DNA from: an uncultured Bacteroidales bacterium
GTDB taxonomy: Bacteria; Bacteroidota; Bacteroidia; Bacteroidales; P3
Reading direction: 5' to 3'
Assembly (NCBI GenBank): GCA_900318835.1
Contig: ONLW01000007.1
Coordinates: 1 to 64,000, forward strand
Length of the DNA: 64,000 nucleotides
The notes under the pieces were generated by a model, which saw only the letters and a program-made list of their open reading frames with translations, was not told where the DNA came from and did not search any database. Within the stretch, counting starts at the first letter, position 1, and each line of letters opens with the position of its first letter. Shown piece after piece: positions 28,084-36,232 of the stretch. A program made the position numbers and the translations under genes.

Positions 28084-28116
28084 GGGGTGAATGGGTTTAA
28101 TGGGTTTATTGGGCGT
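28081..28116. repeat. 9-bp array spanning RND stop and PII-like start
   Basis: Four in-phase units (AATGGGTTT type on the plus strand). It covers the stop codon of the RND gene (28106-28108) and the start codon of the PII-like gene (28081-28083). The unit is the reverse complement of that in the atpB-pgk spacer. Confidence 0.8.
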
Positions 28117-31100
28117 TGTTGTCGAGTTCGATATTCATGAATACGAATTTCTTGCGTTCCTTCTCCTTCTTCTCGATGTCGCCACGGCGGTTGAAGACGC
28201 CGTAGAGGACGGGGACGATGATGAGAGTGATGAAGGTGGAGACCAGCAGACCGCCGATGACCACGAGACCCATGGTGGTCCATATCTCCGAGCCCTCGGA
28301 GGTGGAGGTTGCCATGGGAATCATGCCGAGGATGGTGGTGAAGGCGGTCATCAACACGGGACGCAGACGGCTTTGGCCGCTGATGGCGATGGCCTCGTTG
28401 AGAGCTATGCCACGCTCGCGCATGAGGTTGATGTAGTCGACCAGCACGATACCGTTCTTCACCACGATGCCGATGAGGAGGATGAGGCCGAGGAGACCCA
28501 CCATGTCGATGTTGTTCCCGGTGAAGAACATCATGAGCACCACGCCGCTGATGGCAAAGGGGATGGAGAACATGATGATGAAGGGTTTGCTGAAGGACTC
28601 GAACTGCGAAGCCATGACGATGTAGACGAGCATGAGGATGAGCGCACCGAGCAAGCCCATGTCGCGTGTGGAATCTTGCTGGTCCTTGTAGTTACCGGCG
28701 AGGGCGACGTGAACCTCGGAGGGGATGTCCATCTGGTCGATTTCCTTTTGGACGCTTTGGGCCAGTTCCTGAAGCGAGGTGTTGAAAGGCATGACGGTGA
28801 GGGTGAGGTAGCGTTGGCGGTTCTTGCGCTCGATGGTGGGCGGGCACCAGTATTCCTCAACCTTGGCGACCTCTTCAAGCTTGATAATCTTGCCGGTGGC
28901 TGTGGGGAGGGAGAGTTGCTCGATGTCGGAGATGGAGGAACGGTATTCCTCGCGGAGACGCACCACGATGTTGTACTCCTCGCCGTCCTCTTTGAGGTAT
29001 CCGGCGGCCATGCCGTTGACGCGGTTGCGAACATACATGGCCACAGTGGAGCCGTTGAGTCCGTGGAGGGCAAGTTTCTGCTTGTTGAAGGTGATTTTGA
29101 GTTCGGGACGGTCCTCGTCACGGCTGATTTTGGTGTCGCGGGCACCGGGAACGTTCTGTTCGACACGTTTTTTGAGTTCCTGAGTGAAGCGTGTGGTTTG
29201 GTCGAAGTCGTAGCCGTAGATCTCGACAGAGAGCGAGTTGTTGCTACCCATGCCGAAGCCACCCTGCGAGACTTGGAAGTTGACAATCTCGGGGTACTCG
29301 GCGAAGCACTGGCGGAGTTTTTCCTGGAGTTGGAAGATGGTCTCGTCGCGGTCGTACTTCTTGGTGCAGCGTACGGTCATGGAAATCTTGTTGTTGGTGG
29401 TGGAGTTGAAGAGGGCGGCAAAGCCTGCATCGTCGTTGGAGCCTGCCGAAGTGGATACCACAAGGACATCCTTGCCGAGGATGCGGTAGATGTCGTCTTC
29501 CATGTGGCGTGCGGTCTTGAGGGTCTCCTCGATGCGTGTGCCGCGCTGCAGCTCGGCACTGACGCTGATCTGGCCGTTATCCTGCATTTTCATGAAGTCC
29601 ATACCAATCTTGCCGGCAAACAGAGGGATGAGAGTGACCACAAAGAATGCCAGAGCGATGAGGAGTGTGGCTTTCTTGTGGTGGAGACACCAGCGGAGGA
29701 GGTTGGCATAGGCCGCATCGACAGCGTTGAAGGCACGGATGACGGTGCGGTTGTAGAGGCTGTTATCGTGTTTGGCCTTGTAGGCCTCTTCCTCTTCTTT
29801 CTTGAAGAAGAAGGGACGCTCCTTGAGCATCTTGCTGGAGAGCATGGGGATGAGGGTGATGGCGGCACAGGTGGAGACGCAGACCACGATAGTAATGATC
29901 CAGCCCATCTCTTTCATGAAGATACCCATCATGCCGGGCAGCATGGTGAGAGGCACGAAGACGGCGACAAGCACCAAGGTGGTGGCGATGACGGAGGTCC
30001 ACACCTCGTTGGTGGCGCAGATGGCGGCCTCGCGCGGATTCTCTCCGCGGTCGATATGCTTGGAGATGTTTTCCAAGACCACGATGGCATCGTCGACCAC
30101 CATGCCGATGGCCACGGTCAGCGAGGCCAGTGATATGATATTCAGAGAACTGTCGGCGATGAGGAGGTAGATGAACGAGGTGACGAGGGAGATGGGGATG
30201 GTGAGGGATATGATGACGGTGGCGCGCCAGTTTCCGAGGAAGACGAGCACCACGATAACAACGAAGAGCAAAGCATAGAAGATACTCTCACTGAGGCCGT
30301 TGATGGCGTTGACAATCTCCTCGGAGCCATCGCGGATGAGGGTGGCCTCGATGTCGGGAGGCAGGGTCTTCTGGATACGCTCCATCTCGGCTTTCACCTC
30401 GCGGGCAATCTGGACGGTGTTGGCACCGGTTTGCTTCGAGATGATGATACGGGCACCGTCCTCACGGTTAATCTTCTCGTCGAGTGAGAGGTCCTTGATG
30501 GTGTCGCGCACGGTGGCGAGATCGCGCACAAAGACCTGTTTTCCGCTCATGGTGGTGGTGACGGCGATGTCTGCGATTTCAGAACTCTCGACATATTCAC
30601 CCTTGACACGCATCTGGTACTGTTCCTTGCCCATCTTGACGGTGCCGGAGGCAAGGTCGAGGTTGTTGGCGCTGATGGCGTTGCCCACCTGCTCGACACT
30701 AAGACCATAGGCATCGAGTTGTTTGGGGTCGAGGTCGATATAAACATAGCGCTGAGGGGCACCGGAAACGGTGATATTGCCGATGCCGTCGATGCGGTTA
30801 AGCTCGTTGACGACGTTGTCTTCAAGGATGCGGTCCAATCCTGAATAACTCTCTTTGGCGGTGAAACCGTAAATCATGACGGGCATGGCCGAGGAATTGA
30901 GCTTCAGGATCATGGGGCGGCTGACGCCGTCGGGCAGGTTGTCGAAGACCAGGTCGACGTAGGATCGGATGTCGTTTAACGCTTCGTCGATGTTCTCGCC
31001 CCACTCGAACTCAAGGGTGACAACGGAGATGTTGTCCTTCGAGGTGGAGGTGATGTTCTTCAGTCCGTCGACAGAGTTGAGCGAGTTCTCGATGATTTTG

Positions 31101-31291
31101 GTGATATTGGTCTCGATGTCGCTGGCGTTGGCACCGGCGTAGGTGGTCATCACGGTGACGTATGGCGGGTCCATCTCGGGCATCTGGTCGATAGGCAGAC
31201 GCATGAGTGAGAAGAGACCCAGCACAATGACGGCCACAAAGACCAGTCCCGTGGTGATGGGTTTATTGATAGCGGTTTTGTAAATTGCCAT
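28106..31291 (-). CDS. RND multidrug efflux permease
   Basis: A 1061-residue inner-membrane proton-driven pump of the AcrB/HAE1 type. It has the expected twelve membrane helices in two halves, each with a large periplasmic loop. The first helix follows MAIYKTAINKPITTG. Helix 4 carries the proton-relay Asp pair in AIGMVVDDAIVVLENI (about residues 395-410), and the second half has LLIGIVVKNGIVLVDYI. It works with the adaptor and TolC-like channel encoded directly upstream to export drugs, bile salts or metabolites; the substrate is not predictable. The spacer to the adaptor gene is a 9-bp CTAG array. Confidence 0.95.
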   Translation of the reverse strand: MAIYKTAINKPITTGLVFVAVIVLGLFSLMRLPIDQMPEMDPPYVTVMTTYAGANASDIETNITKIIENSLNSVDGLKNITSTSKDNISVVTLEFEWGENIDEALNDIRSYVDLVFDNLPDGVSRPMILKLNSSAMPVMIYGFTAKESYSGLDRILEDNVVNELNRIDGIGNITVSGAPQRYVYIDLDPKQLDAYGLSVEQVGNAISANNLDLASGTVKMGKEQYQMRVKGEYVESSEIADIAVTTTMSGKQVFVRDLATVRDTIKDLSLDEKINREDGARIIISKQTGANTVQIAREVKAEMERIQKTLPPDIEATLIRDGSEEIVNAINGLSESIFYALLFVVIVVLVFLGNWRATVIISLTIPISLVTSFIYLLIADSSLNIISLASLTVAIGMVVDDAIVVLENISKHIDRGENPREAAICATNEVWTSVIATTLVLVAVFVPLTMLPGMMGIFMKEMGWIITIVVCVSTCAAITLIPMLSSKMLKERPFFFKKEEEEAYKAKHDNSLYNRTVIRAFNAVDAAYANLLRWCLHHKKATLLIALAFFVVTLIPLFAGKIGMDFMKMQDNGQISVSAELQRGTRIEETLKTARHMEDDIYRILGKDVLVVSTSAGSNDDAGFAALFNSTTNNKISMTVRCTKKYDRDETIFQLQEKLRQCFAEYPEIVNFQVSQGGFGMGSNNSLSVEIYGYDFDQTTRFTQELKKRVEQNVPGARDTKISRDEDRPELKITFNKQKLALHGLNGSTVAMYVRNRVNGMAAGYLKEDGEEYNIVVRLREEYRSSISDIEQLSLPTATGKIIKLEEVAKVEEYWCPPTIERKNRQRYLTLTVMPFNTSLQELAQSVQKEIDQMDIPSEVHVALAGNYKDQQDSTRDMGLLGALILMLVYIVMASQFESFSKPFIIMFSIPFAISGVVLMMFFTGNNIDMVGLLGLILLIGIVVKNGIVLVDYINLMRERGIALNEAIAISGQSRLRPVLMTAFTTILGMIPMATSTSEGSEIWTTMGLVVIGGLLVSTFITLIIVPVLYGVFNRRGDIEKKEKERKKFVFMNIELDNNAQ

Positions 31292-31345
31292 ATCTTTCTA
31301 GTTTTTCTAGTATTACTAGTATGACTAGTATAACTGGTTTATTCT
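31292..31345. repeat. 9-bp CTAG array in adaptor-RND spacer
   Basis: Six in-phase units (GTTTTTCTA, GTATTACTA, GTATGACTA type). It fills the 47-bp spacer between adaptor and pump genes and runs into the adaptor stop codon. Confidence 0.85.
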
Positions 31346-32370
31346 ACAATTTCTAACTTGTCTCCATCGACTAGTCTAGCCTGACCGGTGACAACGAGGC
31401 GGTCGCCAGCCTTGATGGCTCCAGCTTCAACGGGGATGACCTCGATGCGGTCGTCAAAGCGCTGGCCAAGGGTCACGGCCACGCGGCGGGCCTGGTCTCC
31501 ATCGGCAACAAATACATAACGGTCGTTCGAGCCGGTGAGTTTCAGCACACTCTGGTAGGGGACAACGATAGCGTCGATTTCGCCAATGGCCAGAGTGGCA
31601 CGTACATACATACCCGGACGGATCTTCTCACCGCTGTTGGGAATGTTGAGTTTGGCCTGGAAGGTGTGGCTGGCGGGGTCGACGGTGGGGTAGACAATCT
31701 CGATGGTGGCGGGGAAGGTCTTGCCTGGATAGATGTCGCTGGCGATGTCGACCTTCATGCCGGTCTTCACCAAGGGGAAGTAGGTCTCGGGGATGTTGAT
31801 GATGGCTTTGAGGCGGCTGATTTGGGTCAGTGTGAGGATGGGCTGGCCGGCATACATCTCGCCGTCCTCATAGTTCTTGGCGCTGATGACGCCGGCGAAC
31901 TGGGCCTTGACAAAGGTGTTCTCGTTGAGGAAACGCTCGTTTTCCACCAGCTGGTCGTAGCCGGCCTTGGTCTGGTCGTAGACCTGCTGGCTGACGGAAC
32001 CACTGGTTTTTAGGGCGGTGACGCGGTCGAGTTCGGTCTTGGTGGAGGCGAGGTTGATGCGGGTGGTGTTGAGTTGTGTTTGGTCCATGCGGACGAGCAT
32101 GGAGCCTTTTTGCACGCGGCTGCCAACCTCAACATAGATGTGCTCAATGTGGCCGGTGACCGAGGGGGCGATGTTCATAGTCTCGTATCCTTCGAGGGTG
32201 GAAGAAAGTTCGAGGCTCTTGGCGATGCGCTCGCTTTCGAGGACCTGCACTTTGACCTTCTCGGCCTCTTTCTTTGTGGTGGTGGCTGCTTTGTCGCCAC
32301 CTTTGCCGCCACAAGCCGTCATGGAGACGACGGCAAGGGCGATGGCTGCAATTCTGAAGTACTTGTTCAT
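31339..32370 (-). CDS. RND efflux periplasmic adaptor lipoprotein
   Basis: A 343-residue membrane fusion protein of the AcrA type. The signal peptide ends in a lipobox (VSMTAC), so the protein should be lipid-anchored at Cys 21. The biotinyl-lipoyl-like half motif (ESERIAKSLELSSTLEGYE and SVTGHIEHIYVEVGSRVQKG), a short helical hairpin and the beta-barrel segments (PETYFPLVKTGMKVDI, then GEKIRPGMYVRATL) are in the normal order. It bridges the RND pump to the TolC-like channel. It lies 6 bp downstream of the tolC-like gene. Confidence 0.93.
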   Translation of the reverse strand: MNKYFRIAAIALAVVSMTACGGKGGDKAATTTKKEAEKVKVQVLESERIAKSLELSSTLEGYETMNIAPSVTGHIEHIYVEVGSRVQKGSMLVRMDQTQLNTTRINLASTKTELDRVTALKTSGSVSQQVYDQTKAGYDQLVENERFLNENTFVKAQFAGVISAKNYEDGEMYAGQPILTLTQISRLKAIINIPETYFPLVKTGMKVDIASDIYPGKTFPATIEIVYPTVDPASHTFQAKLNIPNSGEKIRPGMYVRATLAIGEIDAIVVPYQSVLKLTGSNDRYVFVADGDQARRVAVTLGQRFDDRIEVIPVEAGAIKAGDRLVVTGQARLVDGDKLEIVE

Positions 32371-32376
32371 ATCGTA

Positions 32377-33681
32377 TTATTGTTTATTCAAAAGGTTTTC
32401 TAATGCTGTCTGGGCGGAAATGACGTTCATCACGGCTTGAATGTAGCTGTTCTGGGCAGCGATGATGTCGTTGGACGAGGTTGTGACCTCGAGGCTGGAG
32501 GCGCGTCCGTATTTATATTTCTCGCTCACATTGGCGAAGACACGCTGGGTGACCTCGAGGTTGCGATGCTGTATGTCGTAGGTCTCAAGAGCCGACGCAA
32601 GGTCGTAACGCAGCTGGTTGTACTGCACCAGCAGGCCGTCTTCGGCTTGCTTCTTGCTATTCTGGGTCTCCTGAAGGGCTATGCGGGCGCTCTTGATGTT
32701 GGCGTAGCGGGTGCCGGAGGTGACCAGGGGCCAAGAGATGGAGATTCCCACCATGTTGGGGGGCGTCATGTTCATACCTTCTTCCTTGCCGAAATAGGTC
32801 TTGGCACTATATTGATAGTAGGCCGAGAGGGTGGGGAGGAAGTCCATCCACGCCATATTTACGTTCTTTCTGGCAATTTCTTCGTTTTTTTCGAGCAGTT
32901 GATAGTTGTAGTTCTTCTCGATTTCGAACGACTCGTTGAGGAATGCCAGAGCGCCATCGACGTTGAGAATCTGTTCCACGGGGGTGGTGAGCTCAATGGT
33001 GGCGTTGACATCGGCACCCAACTGTATCAGCAATGAGTTGCGGAGCATCTGCAGTGAGCGGTTGGTGGCGTTGATGCTGCTGCGTAGTGTGGCCACCTGC
33101 ACCTGTAGTTTGTCGGCGTCCACCTGCTCGGCAGCACCTACGTTGACGGCCTCCTGGCTTGTGGTGGCGAGGCGTTCGAGGTTGGCGAGGCTGGAATCCA
33201 GCAGGCCCACAGTCTCTTCCATGATGAGGATAGAGACATAGATGTTTTTCACTTGTGAGCGAGTGCTCTGCTCGGTCTGTTGACGCGTGATGTCGGTCAT
33301 CTCCATGGCTATGTTCTGTAGCATGGTACCCACAATCTGGCTACCGGTGAGGGCCACGGCTGCAGTGATGCTAAAGCTGCCCGAAGGATTGAGGGGAATG
33401 GAAATGGAGGTTCCACCCATGCCCATGTGCATTTCGTAACCGAGCATGTTCTGGTAGTCGAATCCTGCTTTGACGGTGGGCAGCATGGAAGAGAGGGTCT
33501 TCCAGCGGTCGAGCTCGGCCTTCTTCACATCAAGGTCGGCGTTCTTCATCGTGGCATTGTGCTCGACGGCATACTGCTGAGCTTCATCCAGAGTGAGGCG
33601 CAGGGATTGCGTCTGCTGGGCTGTGGCGGAAAGGCCGAGGGAAGCGACGATGAGTGCTAATGTCAGTCTTTTTAATTTCAT
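32377..33681 (-). CDS. TolC family outer-membrane channel
   Basis: A 434-residue outer-membrane efflux protein. A signal peptide (MKLKRLTLALIVASLGLSATAQ) is followed by two helical OEP repeats. The first starts LTLDEAQQYAVEHNATMKNADLDV, split here by family periodicity, and the second falls around residues 260-420 (EKNEEIARKNVNMAW, QKVFANVSEKY-like). Such proteins trimerise to form the outer-membrane duct and periplasmic tunnel for the tripartite pump encoded in the same operon. It lies 13 bp downstream of the tetR-like gene. Confidence 0.9.
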   Translation of the reverse strand: MKLKRLTLALIVASLGLSATAQQTQSLRLTLDEAQQYAVEHNATMKNADLDVKKAELDRWKTLSSMLPTVKAGFDYQNMLGYEMHMGMGGTSISIPLNPSGSFSITAAVALTGSQIVGTMLQNIAMEMTDITRQQTEQSTRSQVKNIYVSILIMEETVGLLDSSLANLERLATTSQEAVNVGAAEQVDADKLQVQVATLRSSINATNRSLQMLRNSLLIQLGADVNATIELTTPVEQILNVDGALAFLNESFEIEKNYNYQLLEKNEEIARKNVNMAWMDFLPTLSAYYQYSAKTYFGKEEGMNMTPPNMVGISISWPLVTSGTRYANIKSARIALQETQNSKKQAEDGLLVQYNQLRYDLASALETYDIQHRNLEVTQRVFANVSEKYKYGRASSLEVTTSSNDIIAAQNSYIQAVMNVISAQTALENLLNKQ

Positions 33682-33694
33682 TTTATATTAATAC

Positions 33695-34354
33695 TTATTT
33701 ATTATTATCGTTTTTGTCTTCCTGCATCGCGAGTTCTTCTATTATTTGACGGAAATGAGGCTCCGATTGCTCATAACGCTCGATAGTTTCGATGGTCATC
33801 AAGCCTCGCATAAAGGTAAAGCATATCTCGTTGATTTTTCTGGCGTAGGCGATGGGGTCCGAGACTTCCGACATCCGTCGTTGTTGGATGAGGTCGCAGA
33901 TGAAGTCGATGGCCACATCTATGTCGGCATCGGAGCGCAGGTAGTTGTGCTGGCGCACATAGTCCATGCCATGTTGTATCATTGTACGCATGGATTCGGT
34001 GTGAATCTTGAAGTAACGGTCGTGGATTTCAGGATAGTAGCGTTCTGATTCCTCGATGAGCCTGTGGTAGCGGTGGTTGCTGTAGACGTTGGCACGGAGC
34101 ATGTACATGGCCACCAGTAACGGTTCATCTACCTTATTGTGGGCTTTGCGGTGCATGTCGTTGATGCGGTCGTGCACGCGCATCAGGCATTCCGATAGCA
34201 GTTCCTCTTTATTGGCAAAGGTTTCGTAGAGGGTGCGCTTCGACATGTGGAGCGACTGGGCGATATCGTCCATCGTCACCCCTTTGCAACCGCGCGAACT
34301 GAACAGTTGCAATGCCGATTCTACGATTTTTTCTCTTATCTCTTCTGATGCCAT
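33695..34354 (-). CDS. TetR/AcrR family repressor of the efflux operon
   Basis: A 219-residue regulator. The N-terminal TetR helix-turn-helix is clear: REKIVESALQLFSSRGCKG, then VTMDDIAQSLHMSKRTLYE and TFANKEELL (residues 6-58). The C-terminal ligand-binding part is divergent, as usual. It is the first gene of the leftward operon and should repress it together with its own gene. A palindrome overlapping the predicted transcription start (34396-34425) is a good operator candidate. The inducing ligand is unknown but is presumably a pump substrate. Confidence 0.92.
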   Translation of the reverse strand: MASEEIREKIVESALQLFSSRGCKGVTMDDIAQSLHMSKRTLYETFANKEELLSECLMRVHDRINDMHRKAHNKVDEPLLVAMYMLRANVYSNHRYHRLIEESERYYPEIHDRYFKIHTESMRTMIQHGMDYVRQHNYLRSDADIDVAIDFICDLIQQRRMSEVSDPIAYARKINEICFTFMRGLMTIETIERYEQSEPHFRQIIEELAMQEDKNDNNK

Positions 34355-34395
34355 TTGTTTGTAAGTTGTTGCTTATCAGTTATAGACAAACAAAT

Positions 34396-34425
34396 ATCGC
34401 TTTCTCCACAAGGCGGAAAAGCGAT
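34396..34425. promoter_or_regulatory. candidate TetR operator
   Basis: Palindrome with perfect 8-bp outer arms ATCGCTTT / AAAGCGAT and inner TCC / GGA. It lies immediately downstream of the -7 box on the minus strand, where a repressor would block initiation. The role is inferred from position and symmetry. Confidence 0.6.
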
Positions 34426-34426
34426 G

Positions 34427-34434
34427 CAAAGATA
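34427..34434 (-). promoter_or_regulatory. -7 box of the efflux operon
   Basis: TATCTTTG on the minus strand matches TAnnTTTG. No clear -33 TTTG is seen about 20 bp upstream. It is about 73 bp before the tetR-like start. Confidence 0.6.
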
Positions 34435-34497
34435 CGAATAAAACTGGAAAAACTGATGAAGTTTTCCGAGTTTTCTATTAAAAAAACTTAAAGGAGA

Positions 34498-34794
34498 TTA
34501 TTTCTCTTTTTGTACAGGAATGGGCTGTAGGGTGCCGATTTGTACCTTCATGCGGGCTCCGGGAGCAGCTTCAACGGTGGCCATCGATCCCTCGCGACTG
34601 ACGAAAGTGACGTGGATGCCGTCGGCGGTCATCAGGCGGTCGCCTTTTTTCAGGCTGTCGCGGTAGGCCTGTTCCTTTTTGGCCTTTTGGCTCTGCGGGC
34701 GGATGAGGAAGAGGTAGAACACGGCTATCATCAGTACAATCATGATGGCGGTTTTCCAACCGTTGGCAATGTCCAGGAGTATGAATTCAGTCAT
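34498..34794 (-). CDS. yajC: preprotein translocase subunit YajC
   Basis: A 98-residue inner-membrane accessory protein of the SecDF-YajC complex. It has one N-terminal membrane helix (about 12-33, ending FYLFLIRPQSQKAKKEQ, the typical YajC juncture), then a small cytoplasmic domain with LKKGDRLMTADGIHVTFV. I place the start at 34794 because the family begins a few residues before the membrane helix; the open frame runs further upstream to 34908 without family similarity. It is divergent from the murL-like gene, and the two 5' regions overlap. Confidence 0.88.
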   Translation of the reverse strand: MTEFILLDIANGWKTAIMIVLMIAVFYLFLIRPQSQKAKKEQAYRDSLKKGDRLMTADGIHVTFVSREGSMATVEAAPGARMKVQIGTLQPIPVQKEK

Positions 34795-34897
34795 ATCGTT
34801 GTCTATTTTTTTGTTGATGTGGTAAAAACGCCTCGAATCCTTTTTTATTGCATAAATGGTACAATATTTTTTTGTCTCCGTCGTTAAAAGAATTAGT

Positions 34898-36232
34898 ATG
34901 AATGACATGAATGCAAAATATCGGGAGTTGCGGGAGCGTTATCCAGAGTTTGAATATTTGGCTTATCATCATGAGGTCACAGAAAAAGGATTGCGCCTGT
35001 GGTTTGATTTCCGCATGGGCGAGGTGGAGTTCCATCCTGAGGCTCTGTTTGAGGCTCGCCCTTTTCTCAATCTTAAGGCCGTGAATCTTGACCGTTTGGT
35101 CTTCGATATCGGCATGATTGAACTGATAAGCTACTGGAAATGCGCATGTACGCCGACGGTCAAGGTCTCCTGCGGCAGTCTTGCCGACGAGCAGATAGCC
35201 TTTTGGAAAAAACTCTACTGGAATGGTCTGGGAGAGTTTTTCTACACCAATGGAATCAACTCGAACGTCACTGACTTTATGAATATTGAGGGGACACAGC
35301 GCTCCCTGCCCGCAGGTGTTTTTATTGAGAAACGCGACTCGTATCTGGTGCCGGTTGGCGGCGGAAAGGACAGTGTTGTTACCCTTGAACTGCTCCGCCG
35401 AGCAGGAAAAACTATCCGTCCGCTAATCATGAACCCTCGCGGAGCCACCACGGAGTGTGCCCGCGTAGCGGGATTTCCGATGGAGGAGGTGTTGGTCATT
35501 CGTCGTAAGATTGACCCCGTTTTGCTGGATCTCAACGCTCAAGGATACCTCAACGGACACACGCCTTTCTCGGCCATGCTGGCATTTTACACACGCCTGG
35601 CTTCGGCCTTGAGTGGCATTCCCAACGTGGCTTTGAGCAACGAGAGTTCTGCCAACGAAAGCACCGTGATTGGCACTTCGGTGAACCATCAATACAGCAA
35701 GAGCCTGGAGTTTGAGGATGATTTTCGCTGCTACTGCCCAGGATTCAACTATTTCAGCTTCCTTCGTCCGCTCTCCGAGTTGCAGATTGCCATGCTCTTC
35801 AGCCGATTTACGGCCTACCATGATGTCTTCCGCAGCTGCAATGTGGGCAGCAAGCAGGACATCTGGTGCGGACATTGTGCCAAATGCCTTTTTGCCTACA
35901 TCATCCTCGCGCCCTTCATTGAGCCAGAACGACTGAATCAGATCTTCGGCAAGTCGATGCTCGATGACATTTCTTTACGGCTTGAGTTTGAACAACTTAT
36001 AGGCGAGGCCGAAACCAAGCCATTTGAGTGCGTGGGCACCGTCGGCGAGGTTCGCCAAGCCCTTGCGATGACTATCGACTGCTGGTATAATGTGGGTCGC
36101 AGGCCAGCCCTCCTGGAGAATTTGGAAATACGAGAAAGTCTAGTGCAACTAGACAAACTAGCGAATCTAGGCAACCTCACCTCCGAAGAACGCTTAATCC
36201 TTCAACAAGCATGTACCGAGAAGAACAACTGA
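34898..36232 (+). CDS. murL: UDP-MurNAc-L-Ala-L-Glu epimerase (MurL-like)
   Basis: The 444-residue protein resembles MurL, the ATP-dependent enzyme that epimerises the terminal L-Glu of UDP-MurNAc-L-Ala-L-Glu to D-Glu, first described in Xanthomonas as an alternative to glutamate racemase. Supporting blocks: GLGEFFYTNGI, VPVGGGKDSVVTLELL (GGGKDS 154-159, ATP-loop type), NGHTPFSAMLAF, NESSANESTV, and WCGHCAKCLFAYIILAPFI near 323. It overlaps the murD gene by 22 bp, as expected for a MurL-MurD2 pair. A 9-bp CTAG array (36116-36178) encodes residues near the C-terminus. ATG at 34898 is preferred; 34907 is possible. The assignment is by remembered motif similarity. Confidence 0.75.
   Translation: MNDMNAKYRELRERYPEFEYLAYHHEVTEKGLRLWFDFRMGEVEFHPEALFEARPFLNLKAVNLDRLVFDIGMIELISYWKCACTPTVKVSCGSLADEQIAFWKKLYWNGLGEFFYTNGINSNVTDFMNIEGTQRSLPAGVFIEKRDSYLVPVGGGKDSVVTLELLRRAGKTIRPLIMNPRGATTECARVAGFPMEEVLVIRRKIDPVLLDLNAQGYLNGHTPFSAMLAFYTRLASALSGIPNVALSNESSANESTVIGTSVNHQYSKSLEFEDDFRCYCPGFNYFSFLRPLSELQIAMLFSRFTAYHDVFRSCNVGSKQDIWCGHCAKCLFAYIILAPFIEPERLNQIFGKSMLDDISLRLEFEQLIGEAETKPFECVGTVGEVRQALAMTIDCWYNVGRRPALLENLEIRESLVQLDKLANLGNLTSEERLILQQACTEKNN
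36116..36178. repeat. 9-bp CTAG array in murL
   Basis: Seven in-phase 9-bp units (GAGAATTTG, GAAAGTCTA, GACAAACTA, GCGAATCTA type). It encodes LENLEIRESLVQLDKLANLG near the C-terminus. Confidence 0.85.

Noticed and set aside
28091-30133. Long plus-strand reading frame (680 codons) opposite the RND pump gene
   Set aside because: It is the antisense shadow of a clearly conserved RND gene. Its translation is acidic, His/Val/Gly-rich low-complexity sequence with no family features.
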